Under the pieces are notes generated by a model, which saw only the letters and a program-made list of their open reading frames with translations, made no database searches and was not told the DNA's origin. A program made the translations under genes and the position numbers. Positions 62,601 to 64,000 of a DNA stretch of 64,000 nucleotides are shown here, piece by piece. Source of the stretch: Skeletonema marinoi (lineage: Eukaryota; Bacillariophyta; Thalassiosirophyceae; Thalassiosirales; Thalassiosiraceae); assembly GCA_030544225.1 (NCBI GenBank), contig CM060487.1, positions 2,232,001 through 2,296,000 of the forward strand, read 5' to 3'. Numbering within the stretch: the first letter of the stretch is position 1; every line of letters begins with the position of its first letter.

Positions 62601-64000
62601 TCGATCCGCCCAGATATTGATCATGGAATGTCGGCTATTGAAAATGACGGGGACTATTTACGAAGAAGTCGTTTACTCTCCAAATCTTACATGTCGCAAT
62701 GCAGCAGGAACGAAGATGCGAACAAAACATTTCAAGATGATGACAACATGTTTCCATACAGTTTGCCAGCAAGCTTGCTTGAAGAAGCCAGTGACGACGC
62801 GTGGATACCTTCCCTACAAGCGGATCGAATCACCCCAGCTGCTGCTCCTGTTGTTTTGAATGAGATAGAATACAGCATCAATGATAGCCCTCAGCACGAA
62901 GCGGACGAATTTAACGACGTTGTTACGGCTCGCGTTTCATTTAGTGGCAATACTGATTTCAGAAGTATGTATGAAACAGAGAATCAAAACCAGGAAGAAA
63001 ATAATGACGGATTAAACTTGGTTGAAGGTCCCACAACCGGAATGTTTGATAGTATTTGGGAAGAATCCTATCAGAAGAATCCTAACAAGGACACAGTACT
63101 TGAGTCCGATCAAATGGATGGAGGCACGAACACACAACCGCTCGATTTCCAAGCCGCAGAACAAGACGCACAGTACGACGGCCCATTAGACTACAGTTTA
63201 CTATCCGTGTCACGCGACCTTGATCTATACTTTGACTCCTACGTCTTCCCTAATGACTCCGAAAGCGATGGAAATGACACCAGACAAAATGTCATTGCAC
63301 CTCGAATTCAGATGTACAAGTTCGACAGAGACGCGCTGACAAACAGTAGAAAACGTGACCAAGAACTGAACCCTATGGGAGGTAATATCTCTGAGCGCTA
63401 CCTTGGAGTTTGGAGAGAAGGCGTGTTAGCATGCGGCCCTTACGCACGGAAACGGCTGGCACCAGTTCGACTACAAAAACGAGGATTTCATGGAGATACT
63501 ATCATGCGAGGAGGCAAAGAAGTTGCTGTCAGCGAAAGCAGAAGGTATATTTTGTGCCTGTCAGACACAGCTCTGTACTTTATCGTCGATGATGAGTTTT
63601 CTACTCGCAAGAATACGAGCAAAAGAACATTTCCGTCCAGGATCTCTCCAAATGCAACATTTGGGGATGCACAATGGCCTCATGCTGTTGTACGTCATTC
63701 TCTTGATTCTCTCAAACGGATTGTGATAGGTTTTCAGTTTCAGCGGTTGACTTTGCAATTCTTTGTGAGCAATGGCGTGTCTTCTTCCTCATTCGAGTAT
63801 ACATATGTCGTCTTGACATCAAACAAGGCGCAAACAGTGTCTCTGTTGCAAAAGCTACAATCTTACGTGTCAGACACTCAACCAGATTCAGGATTCATGA
63901 TTGAGAACGACGACAAGCTATTCCTAGATGGATTAGGTGCACACACAGAAGTTGTCACGCATTATCAGATTGTACACCAGGTCTGGAAGACAGGTAACAG
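59655..64000 (+). CDS. Large LRR protein, nischarin/STK11IP-like, C-terminus beyond window
   Basis: At least 1448 residues, no intron seen; starts MDSSNDDVSGDNGDIVTGAT. An acidic low-complexity N-terminus is followed by a coiled coil (about 195-265, RRLENEVKRIEAEIAEAQHS), Ser/Pro-rich sequence, then a region with VFPNATKVVIDGIPPNWVLN. SDS22-type leucine-rich repeats lie at about 655-820: LSKLRLSNCAIGEISGL, LVSLNLSHNEIF, LSSINLSYNRLSRLDDVF, VTELILTGNEIS, LERLSLSENKIHNLSDI, LMNLDLKENPLM. A C-terminal PH-like region (ILCLSDTALYFIVDDEF, then VLTSNKAQTVSLLQKLQSY) resembles the arrangement in STK11IP and nischarin. Those proteins scaffold kinases or endosomes; a role here is inference. Confidence 0.8.
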   Translation, partial: MDSSNDDVSGDNGDIVTGATSQSSSLEQPSDGERQLLNNSICDSSNLASSDDDHNLSNSVFSAGAFSRIGNSLSSGSHSESYTDTPTAAVDEDDGDDRQILNETFQRLGSKLMQDCVRTPIEDTTCSDGDRREGESNGTYCNVENGQTPRTQNKSKPNGAKPAIDGDEIPTHLNLPNDDENDNAVDDCLKSPEQRRLENEVKRIEAEIAEAQHSLEEEEQAQNQTAEASTRLRTSVDEDILMASGAVKSLQKQMEEADANVYVLNSVSDIGDIDEHHSGEITEAVPPLSPMKNNGTKRSIDNGIGRTPSTPSPRKQSTRKDQKLPPKSPMDNASLLSRGISMFRNSKQVTPTSRRTRGMDNDNSSVVSDITRGDLSPRSNKFDDGTLKRHLEESGLLLLKRLIEFLSECPPAPDEDAPIVPSRGRSPAGKQRKKLRGLTLPATAIGWISHQIIRFDSIDNSESNIEAFEDTEDGYFVPKHQLQCVQFLLRRVVSVRISGEPWPPQAATKKATSANRSNQVGLSSRILSKFASDQSAAGESVEEDSCGTSIYDDKEKNLSPFQRYYHELQSKPHINMEVFPNATKVVIDGIPPNWVLNLDSLKNLDMFQMEKGCLLDINQLFFPSDVPTQFSETHLSLIEEDNTKEGHCENKEHQPFVYSSLSKLRLSNCAIGEISGLRGRSKRSARQYQSTSFRPKKIPPFSRFPNLVSLNLSHNEIFRTKSAFAGLSSLPMLSSINLSYNRLSRLDDVFMHIGNVTELILTGNEISTTRGIDRLFSLERLSLSENKIHNLSDIAGVANLPFLMNLDLKENPLMEDDTSRIKVLNLFREVRCKNLPKNATYRDMQNLLPVLDGEVAMKDELVALKDFTFRLTVIPPSESLTAAPVSSQNDRETTANDEGESIVIDTAAEISVNTPSKAGGLRRIQKDYTSHSSKVRVAGSLLLDDNAARRLGRFHTRLQQRKSKKQSEAKVSVKFSMDDLLISIRPDIDHGMSAIENDGDYLRRSRLLSKSYMSQCSRNEDANKTFQDDDNMFPYSLPASLLEEASDDAWIPSLQADRITPAAAPVVLNEIEYSINDSPQHEADEFNDVVTARVSFSGNTDFRSMYETENQNQEENNDGLNLVEGPTTGMFDSIWEESYQKNPNKDTVLESDQMDGGTNTQPLDFQAAEQDAQYDGPLDYSLLSVSRDLDLYFDSYVFPNDSESDGNDTRQNVIAPRIQMYKFDRDALTNSRKRDQELNPMGGNISERYLGVWREGVLACGPYARKRLAPVRLQKRGFHGDTIMRGGKEVAVSESRRYILCLSDTALYFIVDDEFSTRKNTSKRTFPSRISPNATFGDAQWPHAVVRHSLDSLKRIVIGFQFQRLTLQFFVSNGVSSSSFEYTYVVLTSNKAQTVSLLQKLQSYVSDTQPDSGFMIENDDKLFLDGLGAHTEVVTHYQIVHQVWKTGN

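Overview
This window is nuclear DNA from a photosynthetic stramenopile, most probably a centric diatom. Several predicted proteins begin with a signal peptide followed directly by a Phe-led transit region (for example GAAS/FAP and VCG/FNAF), the presequence type that diatoms use for plastids with four membranes. Genes are dense, many are tail to tail with only 36-125 bp between stops, and the introns are few, short (84-148 bp) and GT-AG. The assignment to centric diatoms (Thalassiosirales) is inference; no rRNA or organelle marker is present.

Region 1 (1-18717) holds host genes. They are a very large HSA/SNF2-like/SANT protein of the EP400/EAF1 type (minus strand, running off the left edge), a 2461-residue ankyrin-repeat protein kinase, a membrane-anchored NAD-sugar epimerase, a small plastid-targeted protein and an unrecognised 315-residue protein.

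Region 2 (about 18718-40589) is a 21.9 kb island without host genes. Its base is a satellite of 186-bp monomers, about 41 copies or 7.7 kb in total, with nested higher-order duplications of 7 and 4 monomers. Two retroelements have landed in it. The first is a 5'-truncated APE-type non-LTR retrotransposon (25287-28127) whose reverse transcriptase carries three zinc-finger-like motifs between RT motifs D and E. The second is a 9.87 kb tyrosine-recombinase retrotransposon (29042-38906) with the split direct repeats (A1 ... B1-A2 ... B2) typical of the PAT/Ngaro branch of the DIRS order. Its repeats look identical and it interrupts one monomer without any target-site duplication, so it is a recent insertion.

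Region 3 (40590-64000) is again gene-dense. It contains dyskerin/CBF5 (with a 13-nt first coding exon), NSRP1, BCCIP/BCP1, an ATP-grasp ligase, a diatom-type hypothetical protein, a plastid-targeted DUF1295/steroid-reductase-like membrane protein, a 235-bp MITE, a CREST/ceramidase-like membrane protein, a beta-propeller-like protein, a plastid-targeted EXECUTER/F-box-associated-domain protein, a choline-transporter-like (SLC44) protein, a proteasome beta-2-like protein with a long N-terminal extension, a class I methyltransferase, and an LRR protein of nischarin/STK11IP type that runs off the right edge.

The genes do not form one pathway. The points most worth following are the degenerate ATPase in the EP400-like protein, the zinc fingers inside the LINE RT, the clean zero-TSD insertion of the split-repeat element into the satellite (and the 18-nt match between its terminal repeat and the satellite), the proteasome subunit with a presequence-like N-terminus, and an almost identical targeting leader on two unrelated genes 14 kb apart.
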